Assembly: GCF_024586455.1 (NCBI RefSeq)
Contig: NC_065921.1
Coordinates: 66,031,528 to 66,095,527, forward strand
Source of the DNA: Bactrocera neohumeralis
Taxonomy: Eukaryota > Arthropoda > Insecta > Diptera > Tephritidae
Direction of reading: 5' to 3'
DNA length: 64,000 bases
Each line of letters opens with the position of its first letter. Position 1 is the stretch's first letter. The notes under the pieces were generated by a model. The model had not been told where the DNA came from. It worked only from the letters and a program-made list of their open reading frames with translations, and did no database searches. Positions 23,101 through 34,944 of the stretch are shown here, one piece after another. A program made the translations under genes and the position numbers.

Positions 23101-23939
23101 TATACATATATGTCTAATTTGTTACTCATTTTACTCCACTTCTTTCGTGGCACATTTAAATGTTACAAATTTGTTCCAATTTTGTATATCAACCAATACA
23201 CTATAATTGACAAATAATTTTTTATTACGAACTTTTTATACTTCCCTTATGTGCCATATAAAATTTTATTAGCTTTACTTAAATTTTTTTATGGTTATGT
23301 TAATGCGCTTAATAAGCATTTATAATAAGCGTACATACGCAAATATCGCTCGCTTTGTAGACTATATAAATGAATAAGCTATGTACATGTATATACATAC
23401 ATATATGTACATATGTGTGTGTAAAATTCCTGATTTCATTAAATGCCATTTCAGTGCAGTATTTTAATTCAGTTATTTTGATTTTTATTGTTTTCCAAAT
23501 TTTCAGTTCAGGTCGCCTGCGGCGTTTTTAATATCTTGCGTATGATATACGTGGATATGTGTGTGTATGTATGTGTAGCTGTATATGTATGTATATATGA
23601 GAGTGTGAGTATCAATAACTTTTTCACAGCGCTGCAGGTGTACCAAAATAAGAAACAAAAATCAAATAAATATGCATAATGAAAATATTTCATCTGATCA
23701 CATTTAAACACTTAATCAGAAAATTTATTTTAGTTTTGTTGTCATCTTGTTAAAAATATGTGTATGCTAATGTTCGACAACAGCATTTTTTTTATGAATT
23801 TTATAGAATTATTGCATCTTTCACATTAATTTTGCTTTATTTTTTTAAATTTATAAATTTCATTTTACATATTTATAATTTTTTAATTTACATTTTACCA
23901 ATTTTAATTTTTTTACTTAAATTTTTTGAGTAAAACCAA
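23101..23939. other. AT-rich spacer with TATG microsatellite
   Basis: Contains TATGTATG/GTGTATGTATG tracts at about 23,385-23,425 and 23,555-23,610. No gene that I can support. Composition grades into the extremely AT-rich block that follows. Confidence 0.5.
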
Positions 23940-25300
23940 TTAATTTAAATTTTTTATTATTAAAGTAATATTTTTTGTATTAACCTCTAAAACTCAATAA
24001 CATGTTTTCTAATTAAAAGTTATTAATATTTATTTCATATTAAATTTTTCAATTTTAAATATTAATAAATATTATAAATAATAATCAAATAAAAAAACTT
24101 TTAAGATTTTTATTTACATTTATTAGTAGTTTTATTAATTTTTTTAATAATTTTATTTAAACTTTTTTAGTAAAAAATAATTAATTTAAATTATATTTTA
24201 TTGAAATATATTATTTTTTTTAGAGAAAATTTTATTCATTTTTAAAACTCAAACGTATTTTTTTACTCAATGTAAAAATTTTTTAATATCTTTATTTACA
24301 TTTATTAATTGTAAAGTTTTCTAATTAAAATATTTATTTATTTCACATTCAACTTTTAAACTTTTTGTATGGAAAATATTAAATATTTATGTGAACAAAA
24401 GAATGTTAATATATAATATAAAATTATAAATAATAATCAATTAAAGAAATTTTAATATTTGTACTTACATTTTTAATATTTTTATTTATTTTTTCAATTA
24501 TTTTATTTAACATTTTTTAGTAAAAAATAATAAATTTTAATTTTATTTTATTAAAATTATTTTTTTTCCCAAAACTCAACGTAGTAAAAATTTTTTAATA
24601 TCTTTATTTACATTTATTAGTAGTTTTATTAATTTTTTTAATAATTTTATTTAAACTTTTTTAGTAAATTCAACGTAGTTTTACAATGTTTTCTAATTAA
24701 AAGTTATTAATAATTATTTCACATTCAACTTTTAAACTTTTTGTATGGAAAATATTAAATATTTATGTGAACAAAGAATGTTAATATATGTATATTATAA
24801 AATTATAAATAATAATAAATTAAAGAAATTTTAATATTTGTACTTATGTACATTTTTAATATTTTTATTTATTTTTACAATTATTTTATTTAACATTTTT
24901 TAGTAAAAAATAATAAATTTTAATTTTAATTAATAAAATTATTTTTTTTCCAAAACTCAACGTAGTAAAATTTTTTTAATATTTTCATTTACATTTATTA
25001 GTATATTTAGCTTTTTCTTTAATAATTTTATTTAAACTTTTTTAGTAAAAAATAATTAATTTTAATTTTATTTTATTAAAATTATTACTATTTTTTTAAT
25101 TTTATTATAAACTCAATGTAATATTACAATGTTTTTTTAATGAATTAATTAATTAAATAATTCATACTAAACTTTTAAATATTATAAATAATAATCAAAT
25201 AAAAAAATTAAAAATTTTTAAAAAAGTTTATATAAAAATTGTAATTAAAAGCTATTAATATTTACTACATATTAAACTTTTAAATATTTTGCATGAAAAA
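23940..25300. repeat. Extremely AT-rich block with degenerate tandem repeats of about 310-380 bp
   Basis: The block is almost free of G and C. Long strings recur: CTTTTTGTATGGAAAATATT at about 24,360 and 24,736 (offset 376), and CTTTATTTACATTTATTAGT near 24,110 and 24,601. TTTTCTAATTAAAA-like unit starts appear near 24,005, 24,317, 24,692 and 25,235. The arrangement is an ageing tandem array with at least three recognisable units plus a nearly exact recent duplication of one. It is not coding. Satellite-like or matrix-attachment-like roles are possible but not shown. Confidence 0.6.
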
Positions 25301-26336
25301 AAAAATTTTAATATTTTTTATTTAAAAAAAAATATTAACAAATATAAAAAAATAAAAAATATTGAAATAAAATAATTTTAATTTTTATCTTTCCTTTTGT
25401 GACAAATGTGTATACTTACATACATACTTTTTTCGTATTTTCCAAGTTCGTCGCAATTTACATAAATTTTTATGCGCTTGACTTCTTTGCTCATTCGTCG
25501 CCCTTCATTGGGCAACTCGAAGTTACACATACGACTATATACTATTTTCAATTTTTAAATTGTTTCTGCTGATAGCATTAATGAGCTCCCTTGACTGGTT
25601 GGCTGGCTTATCGGACAAAGTCGAAAAACAATTTTTATAGTGTTTATTGCTATGCAATATATACATAAATTGTCTATTTAAAAGCACATACATGCATATT
25701 TATATAAAAATATAAATACTATAAATAAATATTTAACAATTGGAAAAAAGGCAGAGTTATCAAAAAAATTTCAAATATGAATATTTAATACTAAAAAAAT
25801 TAAAATAATTATAAATATCACAGCGAAAAAATATTCCCTCGAAAATATGTCAAAACTCTCTCTATACATTTCTCGTTTCTACAACTTATACACAGTTGTG
25901 TCTGTTTTCAAGTCGTTTCCATTTTTTTGGCTTAATTTGTTTATTTACTTTATTATAAATTTTTTACTTAATTATGTCAAATAAATAAAATTATTTGATT
26001 TTTTGTGTTGTAAAAAATAATTTTGCTAATTGAAAATATTTTTTCCTACACACTGCAGTCCATTTGAAGAAAAATATTTTGTCATCTAACATGCCATATA
26101 GTCGACTAATTGATAAACTTGTTGACCCTTTTCTACTGACGACAGTTGAAATATGGGCAATAAAAATTTTTGAATTATAATTTATTCAAAACACAAAAGT
26201 CAAATTGTTTGATTATCTATACCAATATGTATATAATATAAATATATATAATATATATGTATATAATATAAAATTATTTCTTCTATGTAAAATTTTTGAA
26301 AATAAAGACATACAATTTTGTTGTAAGGGGAGTCTT
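25301..26336. other. AT-rich sequence, nothing recognised
   Basis: Continues AT-rich with a slightly more complex stretch at 25,390-25,630. No gene, RNA or transposon end that I can support. Confidence 0.5.
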
Positions 26337-28470
26337 AATTATACTGTCGCAACATGTTGCTGCAGGGTATAATAGTTTTGTTCACCCAACGAATGTTTGT
26401 ATCACGTAAGACTAATCGATATAGATTTGGAGTTATATATACATATATACAAGATGCATTCCAAAGCAAACAGGACTTAAAAAAACAGAACAAATGGATT
26501 TTTCGGCAAAATAAATTTATTTTACTCAAAATAGTCTCCTTCTGCTTCAATACAGCTTTTTGCACGGTCCAAGAGCATGTCGAACGAGTGTTTTAGCTCG
26601 TTGGCCGGTATAGCCGCCAGTATGCCGGTGCAAGCCTTTTGAATGCCCTCTACGTCTGCATAACGCTTTCCTCTCATGGGCAAATGCATTTTTACGAAAA
26701 GATAGAAGTCCGAAAAGAAGGAGTGGTTAATGGTTAAAATGTGATTTTTGGTCAAATAATCGTCCTTCGAATGTTGGATTCTGAGCAATTTTTGGTCCTC
26801 AGTCAATTTGTGCGGAACAAACCGTACACATACCTTTCGTAAGCCCAAATGCTTGGTCAAAATGCGATAAATCGATATTTTGGAGATGTTCAATTCCATT
26901 CCATGACTTTCAATGATGATTTCAGCTGCTTTTTGATGAATTCACGCATAGTTTCGGTGGAATTTCCGGTGATCACGAATTTTGATTGGCCCACATGTTG
27001 TTTGTCGTTTATGTCCTCACGACCACTTTGAAAACTTTGAAACCATTCGTGCACTCTGCTACGGGATAGGCAATCTTCGACATAAATTTGTTTCATCAAT
27101 TAAAACGTTTCGGTAAAAGTTTTAGCAATTTTTAAACAAAATTTATTGTTGGCTCTTTGTTCGAAGCTCATTTTCCCACCGATAACACAAACATACTGAC
27201 ACTTAAAACGCAATAACTTCACTTCCAATCAATGAAATATCATGAAATTCTCACTGGACAATCGATAAAGATAGTAGATTCTAACGCACCAGTTGACGGT
27301 TAGATGGCGCCACCATGGGGCGCTTGATTCAAAAAGTTCTGTTTATTTTGGAACACACCTTGTCCAAATGATCAGGTTGACTAGACGAGTTGAATGCCGA
27401 GTGACAGTCTGTCCGTGCAAGTGAAAACTTAAATAAAAATTGGGATATGGTATTCGTGTTCCTTAACAAAAAGGTGAGAACGAGTTTGTAGATGGTCGTA
27501 ATCGGACCATTAAACGAACATCTATCAAATGACAAATTAAGATATAAACCTGTGATTTGGTACAGGGGATTACAGTAGAAAGGAGCACCTGCGGTTAAGA
27601 AATTTGAAAAAATGAGCTTGGTCATGCTCTCTAATAAAAACCCCTACCGACAGTGTGAAAATTGATGAAATCGGATTATAAACCCGCCCACGCCCCATAT
27701 AACTGTTTTGTTAAAAACTGCTTAAAGCGCGATAAATCAATAACTAAACAGCAGCACATTTTACACTCAGGATGATAAAATAGCGCTCTATAGACTTTTC
27801 GCCGAAAAATATCGGTCAACCTGTGAGATATTTCAAAAACGGGTTGAATCGGGTCAATACTTTCCTTAGCCCCCATATACCTAATATAAAGATTTTCGAA
27901 CTTCTAGTTGACTATACAGCACATATAGCACATCGGCCAATTAAGATTTACTTTAATGAAAATGAGAAAGCGTATTTTTCTAATAAAACTGTATCTTTGT
28001 GTCTTAAATGGATAAAATCGGGCGCAAATTTGTCTTAGCCCCCATATAACAAACATATAATATCTGGATGACTATATAATTAATGCATCTCAGGGGACAT
28101 TTTAGTATCATGTGCCTTGTTAGAAATTGATAAAATCGGTCGTGGTTAAGGAGATATGAACATTAAACATATTAGAAGTGAGCCACGCCCACTTTTTAAA
28201 AATTGTGCAACGGTGTTGCGCCTAGTTAGTGCAATACGTTGTTCCAAATAACAGGCTTGTATTTTGTTGTGGAGTTAAGTTATAGTTCTTTATAGGTTTT
28301 CGTTTAATGGGGTCCGATTACGCTCTTCACTGTTTTGCCAAGAAATATGTATATTAATCAAGATATCTCAATTTTTACTCAAGTCATCGCTTCCAAAGAT
28401 GGACAGACAGGTAGTCATCCTGATCATTTATATATACATAACAACAAAACTGTTACACTCTATAGAAAAA
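26337..28470 (+). repeat. Dispersed repeat split by a mariner insertion
   Basis: The left part (26,337-26,456) starts with GCTGCAGGGTATAATAGTTT and TGTTCACCCAACGAATGTTT. The right part (27,361-28,470) carries on with CCAAATGATCAGGTTGACTA, CAGTCTGTCCGTGCAAG, and a body containing repeated TTAGCCCCCATATA. Related copies occur at 63,290-63,600 (same start) and 50,457-51,400 (same body phrases, for example GATTTCATCCATTTTCACAC). Non-coding. I recall such sequence as frequent in tephritid genomes, but I cannot name the class. Confidence 0.6.
26457..27360 (-). mobile_element. Mariner transposon relic (Mos1-like HTH family), about 0.9 kb
   Basis: Inverted-repeat ends: GCATTCCAAAGCAAACAGGA at the left and the complement of TGTTCCAAAATAAACAGAAC at the right. 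The minus strand begins ATGAGCTTCGAACAAAGAGC near 27,170 and then meets a premature stop. The continuing frames read QIYVEDCLSRSRVHEWFQSF, MELNISKISIYRILTKHLGL and KVCVRFVPHKLT (the HTH and linker), and finish with MRGKRYADVEGIQKA and CIEAEGDYFE. The central catalytic part is deleted. Closely related copies lie at 30,385-30,975 and 45,180-45,300. Confidence 0.8.
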
Positions 28471-28727
28471 TTTTGCGAGAGTCTAACAAGATCCATAAGA
28501 ATTCGATTAAGCAGTTCCTAGGACGAAGCATCCCAATTTTTCTAATACAAACGAGTTTTGAAGTTTTGTTATAAGAGCTATTATACGTTTGGTTCGTAAT
28601 TTAAGAAAATAAGGGGAAAATTACCAAATTTTGTTTATAAAATTAATAAAATGAATAAAGTTCTAAATTGTAGTGTTGTTTCCCTCATCAATTAATCTAA
28701 CACTAATTAACCCTCTTTTTACTTTTG

Positions 28728-28935
28728 CGAGGACATCAACCAGCTGGGCATCGGCACCTTACCAATTTAGGGACACCGGACATTCCAGGTGCATGCCCTT
28801 AAATCATAGTACTTATAACGTTTGCTGTGGTGGCCATAAAAAATGAGGTCCTTCATCCGAGGCTGTTGTTTATTTTTCATTGGGAGTGGTTTCTACGTGG
28901 CGGGTCCCAAATCCAGCGCACAATCTCGCTAAGCG
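28728..28935 (-). mobile_element. RTE-type LINE 5' fragment
   Basis: Matches the 5' part of the element at 17,650-19,050: shared strings include ATCAACCAGCTGGGCA, CATTCCAGGTGCATGCCCTT, CATCCGAGGCTGTT and CTACGTGGCGGGTCCCAAA. It lies in the opposite orientation to the RTE 3' fragment that follows about 100 bp away. Confidence 0.65.
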
Positions 28936-29029
28936 AGTAATATAAAGCTTTAAACACATTTATATAGCGAGCTGCATGTTTCAAGACCGACGCCCACAAT
29001 TAGACTTCAGCGAACCCTTAAACCAAATA

Positions 29030-29530
29030 TGCCGGGGTGGCTCCGCTGAAGCTTTGGACTGAGTAAGGAAATTGAAAAGCAAAGTTCTACAAGTCCCTTA
29101 TCATTCCCGTCCTGCTAAATGGTGCGGAGACATAGACAATGATATCATCTGATGAGTCGCCCTTGGGAGTGTTCGAGAGAAAACTTTGCCGGAAAATGTA
29201 TGGTCCTTTGCTCATTGGCAACGGCCAGTACCGTACTCGGTGGAACGATGAGCTGTGCGAGATATACAACGACATTGACATAGTTCAGCGAATCAAGAGA
29301 CAGCTGCGGCGCTGGCTAGGTCGGCGGATGATAGAGAACCCTCCATCTTTGAAGATTTCCGATTCAGTACCCGCCGATGGAAGCAGAGGAAGACCTCCAC
29401 AACATTGGAGAGATCAGGTGGAGAGGGGCCTGGCTCCATTAATATCTCTAATTGGCGCCAAATAGCGAAAAGAAAAAAAGACAGACCCGCTATCGTTAAC
29501 TCAGCTTTAACACCAGTAAAGAAGAAGAAA
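29030..29530 (+). mobile_element. RTE-type LINE 3' fragment
   Basis: The plus strand reads the C-terminal domain of the RTE ORF: VFERKLCRKMYGPLLIGNGQ, RTRWNDELCEIYNDIDIVQR, then GRPPQHWRDQVERGLAPL and the ISNWRQIAKR-like end. It closes with CCAGTAAAGAAGAAGAAAGG. It is missing the reverse transcriptase core. Frameshifts are present around 29,320-29,460. Confidence 0.75.
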
Positions 29531-30171
29531 GGTTAACCCCCCTGTCCTAAAAACAAATTCTTTAAAATTTACGAGCAAAATTTAATCGTTAAAACTTACT
29601 GCTCTCTTACTGCTGTCTTTAGTTTATTGCATATTATGTGAATAAAAAGTTCAAGTTTTACAGACGAAATCTCATAAGAATGTGAAAGCTTTTTAATTAA
29701 AACTCCCCACTGTTTATAGAAGCGTTTCAAGCTTCACAAAGTTTCTAATGATTTATTCAACTTATGGTATTTCCTTTACCCAACTGTATTACCAAGCCTC
29801 TTGCACTTTAACACATTATAGTCAGCAGTTTTTATGCTTAACAGCAATGAACTTTGATGAACCGTTACGCATAACCCAATTACAATTTTCAATCATTTCC
29901 GAAATGCATTTACATGACGATATATTTAAATTCTACTTAGTTTTAAATAGCAATGTACAAATACATACATACATACATATGTATATTTATTTATGCATGT
30001 AAGAAAAAAGAAATAATTCTGCTCGCTGACATTCTTAAGCTTTGCGAAAATCAAACAATTCGATTCATTTGGATTTCACGGACTTACATACATGAAGACT
30101 ATCTGCTAAATGCCACATGAGCAATGGTGAATTTACATAATACATATGTACATTCAAACTTGTGTTATAAC
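29531..30171. other. Intergenic sequence, nothing recognised
   Basis: AT-rich with an ACATACATACATAC microsatellite near 29,963-29,980. A chance plus-strand frame (29,748-30,002) has no recognisable content. Confidence 0.45.
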
Positions 30172-30370
30172 AGGTCAACTGAAAAGTCCCCGGCCAACAT
30201 AGTAAAACTCAGTTTTCTCGTTTTTTATACGACATTGTTCCCTTCAAGGGTGATATACTGATTATAACGACCCTCCAACACTTCGATACCGTTTTTGTAG
30301 TACGGTTTGTCTTTTCAAAATAGGCCTGAGTTTCGGCGATCACTTCTTAATTCACCGATATTTCCAGTGA
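30172..30370 (-). mobile_element. Mariner C-terminal fragment, separate family
   Basis: Starts with the inverted-repeat-like AGGTCAACTGAAAAGTCCCC. The minus strand then reads a mariner C terminus in pieces: YYKNGIEVLEGRYNQYITLE, followed by GNNV, as in mariner proteins ending ...KRWNxCITLEGDYV. Only the last ~50 codons and the terminal repeat remain. It sits head to head with the next mariner. Confidence 0.6.
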
Positions 30371-30384
30371 AAAGTCTTTTGAGT

Positions 30385-30975
30385 TCTGCGTTCCAAAGTA
30401 AGCAGGACTTTTTGAATCTAGCGTCCGCTAGTGGCGCCATCTATATGTCGACTGGTGCGTTTGAATCTGCTATCTTTACAGATTGTCCACTGAGAATTTC
30501 ATGACATTTCATTGATTGGAAGTGAATTTATTGCGTTTTAAGTGTCAGTATGTTTGTGTTATCGGTGCGAAAATGAGTTTCGAACAAAGAGCCAACATTA
30601 AATTTTGTTTTAAAATTGGTAAAACTTTTACCGAAACATTTCAATTGATGAAACAAGTTTATGACGATGATTGCCTACCCCGTAGCAGAGTGCACGAGTG
30701 GTTTCAACGTTTTCAAAGTGGTCGTGAGGACAGGTCCAATCAAAATCCGTGATCACCGGAAATTCCATCGAAACTTTGTGTGAATTCATCAAAAATCAGC
30801 CGAAATCATCATTGAAATTCATGGAAATGGAATTGAACACCTCTAAAACATCGAGTTATCGCATTTTGACCGAACATTTGGGCTTACGAAAGGTGTGTGC
30901 ACGGTTTGTTCCGCACAAATTGACTGACGACCAAATTGTCGCATTCATCGTAATTCGATTTAAGCTATTTCAAAA
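30385..30975 (+). mobile_element. Mariner N-terminal fragment, same family as 26,457-27,360
   Basis: Begins with TTCCAAAGTAAGCAGGACTT (family terminal repeat) and a non-coding leader also seen in the other copy, then ATGAGTTTCGAACAAAGAGC at 30,574. The frame reads FNLMK-type HTH sequence: VYDDDCLPRSRVHEWFQRFQ, then (after a stop at 30,752) NSIETLCEFIKNQPKSSLKF, SKTSSYRILTEHLGLRKVCA and RFVPHKLTDDQ, ending at about 30,940. The catalytic half is absent. This is a better-preserved HTH region than the other copy. Confidence 0.78.
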
Positions 30976-31979
30976 AGTTGTTACAAATATTTATACATAG
31001 TATGTATATAAAATGCTATATTGACACATACCCCTGCCGCACAACCTCTTCCCGTTAAAAAATACTAAATTTATACACTTTATGTTTGTACAAACAATAT
31101 ACTTTACAGTAAGTTTTGTCTGTCACTTTGATTGACTCTCCATCAGTCGTATTCGAGTTCAGGCGAAAAGACGTCAATTTGACTTTGGATTATTCCGTTA
31201 TTATTTCGAATATTGATCTCGTGCATGCGAAACTCAAAATTATACATATTACACTCATACAAACACACACACACATATACATATATTGTATACTATATAT
31301 GTATGTTATATGCATTTGTGTTGCCGTCGATGGCTCTGCTTATCAGTAGCTGTTGTGCAATTTCCTTGTTTTGCCTTTCGTTTTTCAGCACTGTCGACTT
31401 CATTTAGTTTTATATTTGCTGTTTTTCTAATAAATACTTTTGTATGCATGTATTAAGTAACGGTTAGGTTATGATCTTTGGCCGAATTAAGATTTGTGCT
31501 TTGTTATTTATTTAATTTTTTTTTTTTTTTTTTTTAACTTTTTTGCGGATTTTGCAATCGTTGAGCTAAAATAATATAAATAGACATAATTACATACACA
31601 TATTTAAATGCGTGTAAAGTTGTTACTGCTAATTTGTTGTCATTGCTGATTTGCTGCATTTGTTGAATGCATGCATTCGGTCATATCGTTATGCTCTAAA
31701 TATTTTTAAAAAATATATACCAAAGAAATGCTATTGCATAGGCAAAGCGTTAATATGTATGTATGTATGTCGATATTTGATATTCAGATATTAGTTGTTT
31801 CGTATTTTAATTTCTTCCATTTTCCATAAATATGAACAATTCACTAGCAAATTTTTTCAAGTGTATAAATATTTGATACTTTTCAAAAACTGTACTTCAT
31901 ATTTACTTAGAATAGTTGGATAAGTTAACGTTAAAGATAACCTAGAAAAAACTGTAGTACTGACTGTAGTGAATGAACC
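30976..31979. other. Intergenic sequence, nothing recognised
   Basis: Short CACACACACA and TATGTATG tracts (31,260-31,310, 31,755-31,772) and a run of T near 31,516-31,535. No gene that I can support. Confidence 0.5.
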
Positions 31980-32330
31980 CTCTAAAGCAGTGGTTCCCAA
32001 ACTTATTTTGTCTACCGCCCACTTTGAGAACAAATATTTTTTTAGCGCCCCCATTTTTTCACCTATTTAAAAACCACCATAACTTCAAATTAATTATTGT
32101 GACCTATACATATATGTATATTAACGGAGAATTCTAAACGAAACTTTTACTATAACCAGCAACTTGAAACCTGAGCGCAGTAGGTAACATACAACGGCGC
32201 TTAGGTCTCAAGTTAACTCTTACGGACTCCACCTGCCGATAAGAATGATTATTGAAACACAACTTTATAGTATTAAAAAAAGAATATTTTATTAAAAATA
32301 AAACTAAAATAATCGATCCATATATAAAAA

Positions 32331-34065
32331 CTAATGTGAAGGATGAATCTGATGCTGTTTAATAAGTTTGTTAATATCAGGTTCCAATTTACTCAAGAAC
32401 AGTCGCAAGTCGCCACGTTCGGTAACAAGCAAACGATTTCTATTTTTAGTAAGCAGTGTTGTCACAGCACTAAATCCACGTTCACACAAATATGACGATG
32501 GGAATGCTGTCAAGAATCGTTGAACGATTGACAACAAGCCAGGGTACAATTGCGAGATCGGTTTTTGTAGTCAAAATTCTTGGTAACCATTTTTGAACTT
32601 GATTTTTATTTCCTCGTTTGTTGTCAATTTTATAAGTTCTTCTTCCAACTGAGGTGACATTGCTGTGTTGACATTTGAAAACGGATCCAACACCCAGTCT
32701 GGTATTTCCAAGTTCAAAATGTCCTGGTATCGTTCGGTGAAGTCAATGTGGAGGTTTTCCAAATGTTGGCAGTAGGCAAACAATTCGTCGTTACTGCATG
32801 ATACTGATAAATTCGGAAAATTGTGAAACTCACGTCTGCACAGATTCTTTTTGTGTAGAAGCAGTTTGGCTGCGAAAGCAGCAACGACGTTTTTTGTTTT
32901 AATTAAATTTAGTTTATCGCCTTGCAGTTGGAGATTCATGTCGTTGAACAATTTATACAGGTCTGTCATGTAAGCTATATCATTCTTTAATGTTATGAGC
33001 TTGTCTTGAAATTCTGTATCTTTAGTTTCCAAGAACTCTATAACAGAGTCAAACAGGTTGTAGAATCGAGTCAGACAATTGGCTCTTGATAGCCAATGAA
33101 CTTCAGTATGAAACAACAAACGATTGAAATCCTCGTCATTAGTAACACAAAGCTGATGAAATAATCTATCATTCAAAGAGCTGTTGCGGATTTTATTGAC
33201 TGCTTTGATGACATATTGCAGTGATTGAAATAGTTTTTCATTTAAGTTTCTGGCAACTAAATGTTGTTTATGAATAACGCAATGTACACCAAGGACATCT
33301 GGAATTTTATTTTTTAAGTACGCTATGAAGCCTTTATGGCACCCTGTCATAGCCGGAGCGCCATCCGCAGCAACTGAAATAATATTTTTCAAAGGAATTT
33401 CTTTCTCACCACAAAACTTTTCCAATATATTGAATATGGTTTCGCCTTTTGTATCGTTCTCTAAATTTCTATCAAATAATACTTCTTCACATATTTTCTC
33501 ATCTTTAATAAACCTCACGTAAGACAACAACAATGCTTTATTAGTTGGTAAAGTGGACTCATCGAGCTGAATTGAGAATTGACTTGACCTCAGGTGATCG
33601 TACAATGATTCTTCAATGTTTTCAGCCATTTCATCAATTCGTCTTTGCACAGAATTATTAGTTATTATATAATATATATAGTTATTACTTCATTTATTGC
33701 TGGCAATATTAACTCTTCTCCGATGTTATGTGGTTTGCCTTTTTGAGCAATTAAGAAAGAGATATTGTACGAAGCTCGAAGTCCGTCGTCATCTTGCTTA
33801 GCAGCCGCCGAAAATAGTTTTTCTACACTTGGCTGAGTATTATGCTTCTTCTCTAGATCTTGAAAATATGCTACATTCTTGTCTCTCTTATCTGGATGCA
33901 TTTTATTCAAATGATCTTGCAGTCTTGAAGGCTTCATTGCTTCATTCGAAAATCTTTTTAGACATAGAAGACACAAAGGCGAGGATGGGTTTGTGGGATT
34001 TTCAATGAATCCGAATTTAATGTATTCCGCCCAGTATAGCGTCTCTTCTTTTTTACTTCCGACAT
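32331..34065 (-). pseudogene. hAT transposase (BED finger, SCAND3/ZBED5-like), broken
   Basis: Cut-and-paste transposase related to the ZBED5/SCAND3/FAM200 group. The start ATG is at 34,065. The N terminus runs about ten residues and then needs a frame change near 34,030 to continue as WAEYIKFGFIENP into the BED zinc finger (CLLCLKRF...LQDHLNKMH). A second break near 33,650-33,665 replaces a few codons by AT-rich sequence with stops. A long open block (33,650-32,574) follows with FSIQLDEST, VAADGAPAMTGCHKGF, GVHCVIHKQHLVARNL and HTEVHWLSRANCLTRFYNLF, the RNase H-like catalytic core. One in-frame TGA at 32,571-32,573, apparently at a Trp position, separates it from the C-terminal dimerisation region (FPSSYLCERGFSAV, LLTKNRNRL). 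Not expressed as a whole protein. Confidence 0.92.
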
Positions 34066-34235
34066 TGTTTTGCTTTGAGAAATACGTTTAACTTCGCGAG
34101 TAGTGTAAAGGAGGCGTAGGTAATGCTCATCTATAGCGCGCAAAACCACAAATGAATATAAAATAAATATTACATTGTTTATATAGGAATGCTTAAGCAC
34201 AATTATTATATAGTAGTCCAAAAATATTAATTCTT

Positions 34236-34345
34236 ATTTTTCCTAGAAATACATTTGTAAAAAAAGGATCTTTCTCCTTTTCGTAGTAATTTATTTTTCC
34301 CAGAAATACATTTGTAAGAAAGGATAAAGATCCTTTTTTTATTTT
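34236..34345. repeat. Direct repeat inside the hAT element
   Basis: AGAAATACATTTGTAARAAA occurs twice (about 34,246-34,265 and 34,302-34,321), each followed by an AAAGGATC-like string. They lie between the right terminus and the transposase start. Weaker paired repeats follow (AGCTCAAAGCATTCGCTACA against AGCTTAAAACGTGCGTTACA at 34,380-34,480). Subterminal repeats in hAT elements can be transposase-binding sites; that role here is inference. Confidence 0.5.
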
Positions 34346-34944
34346 CCACATAAAAGATTTACGGAGTTCAAAAGCTTAAAACGTGCGTTACATTAGCTAC
34401 CTACCCGACGTCATTTCGCAAGTGATAAAATAAATTATTCAAGAGCTCAAAGCATTCGCTACATCAGCTCGAGCCTACCTACCCTACACCTTTGCGCAAA
34501 TGATTATATGATTATATTATGATAGCAGAAGCCCACATACAGATTTGGCAATGGCAATAGCAATACGTTTGACAGTTAGTATTCTATAAATTCTATCCTG
34601 TCGAGATGCCCGTTATGAAACGAAGCGACCGATTGACATGATTTTCATTTTTTCTATATTCAATAAAATAGGACAGATATATGAACTACGCGGAGAGAAA
34701 TATAGAACCTAGTTTGAGCAATCTTTTAATTCATATTAGTTGATGTTCACAAGTTGTTGTTAAGAGTCGAGAGCTCATGTAGTCGTTGTCTAAGAGGCCT
34801 CCTAGCTAAATAAAATTATAAATAACCCCCCAGGCCTCTACACAACGCCCCCATTTTCTTTCTGGGTCTCTTACCGCCCCCCTTGATACCTGCAGCGCCC
34901 ACCAGGGGGCGTTATCGCCCACTTTGGGAAACACTGCTCTAAAG

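Larger units (their letters stand above)
31988..34936 (-). mobile_element. Complete hAT transposon, 2949 bp, with perfect 8-bp target duplication
   Basis: The left end reads CAGTGGTTCCCAAACTTATT and the right end is the complement of CAGTGTTTCCCAAAGTGGGC, typical hAT termini. CTCTAAAG lies immediately outside both ends (31,980-31,987 and 34,937-34,944), a perfect 8-bp duplication as hAT transposases make. CCGCCCACTTTG-like subterminal motifs recur near both ends. The interior codes for a BED-finger transposase on the minus strand (32,331-34,065) with three visible lesions. It is the most intact element in the window. Confidence 0.93.

Noticed and set aside
23488..23711. Opposed frames over the GTATGTATG tract
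   Set aside because: Microsatellite translation, not a gene.
24300..25000. Long terminal repeat pair of a retroelement
   Set aside because: The 376-bp duplication has no coding interior, no primer-binding site and no TG...CA ends; a tandem array fits better.
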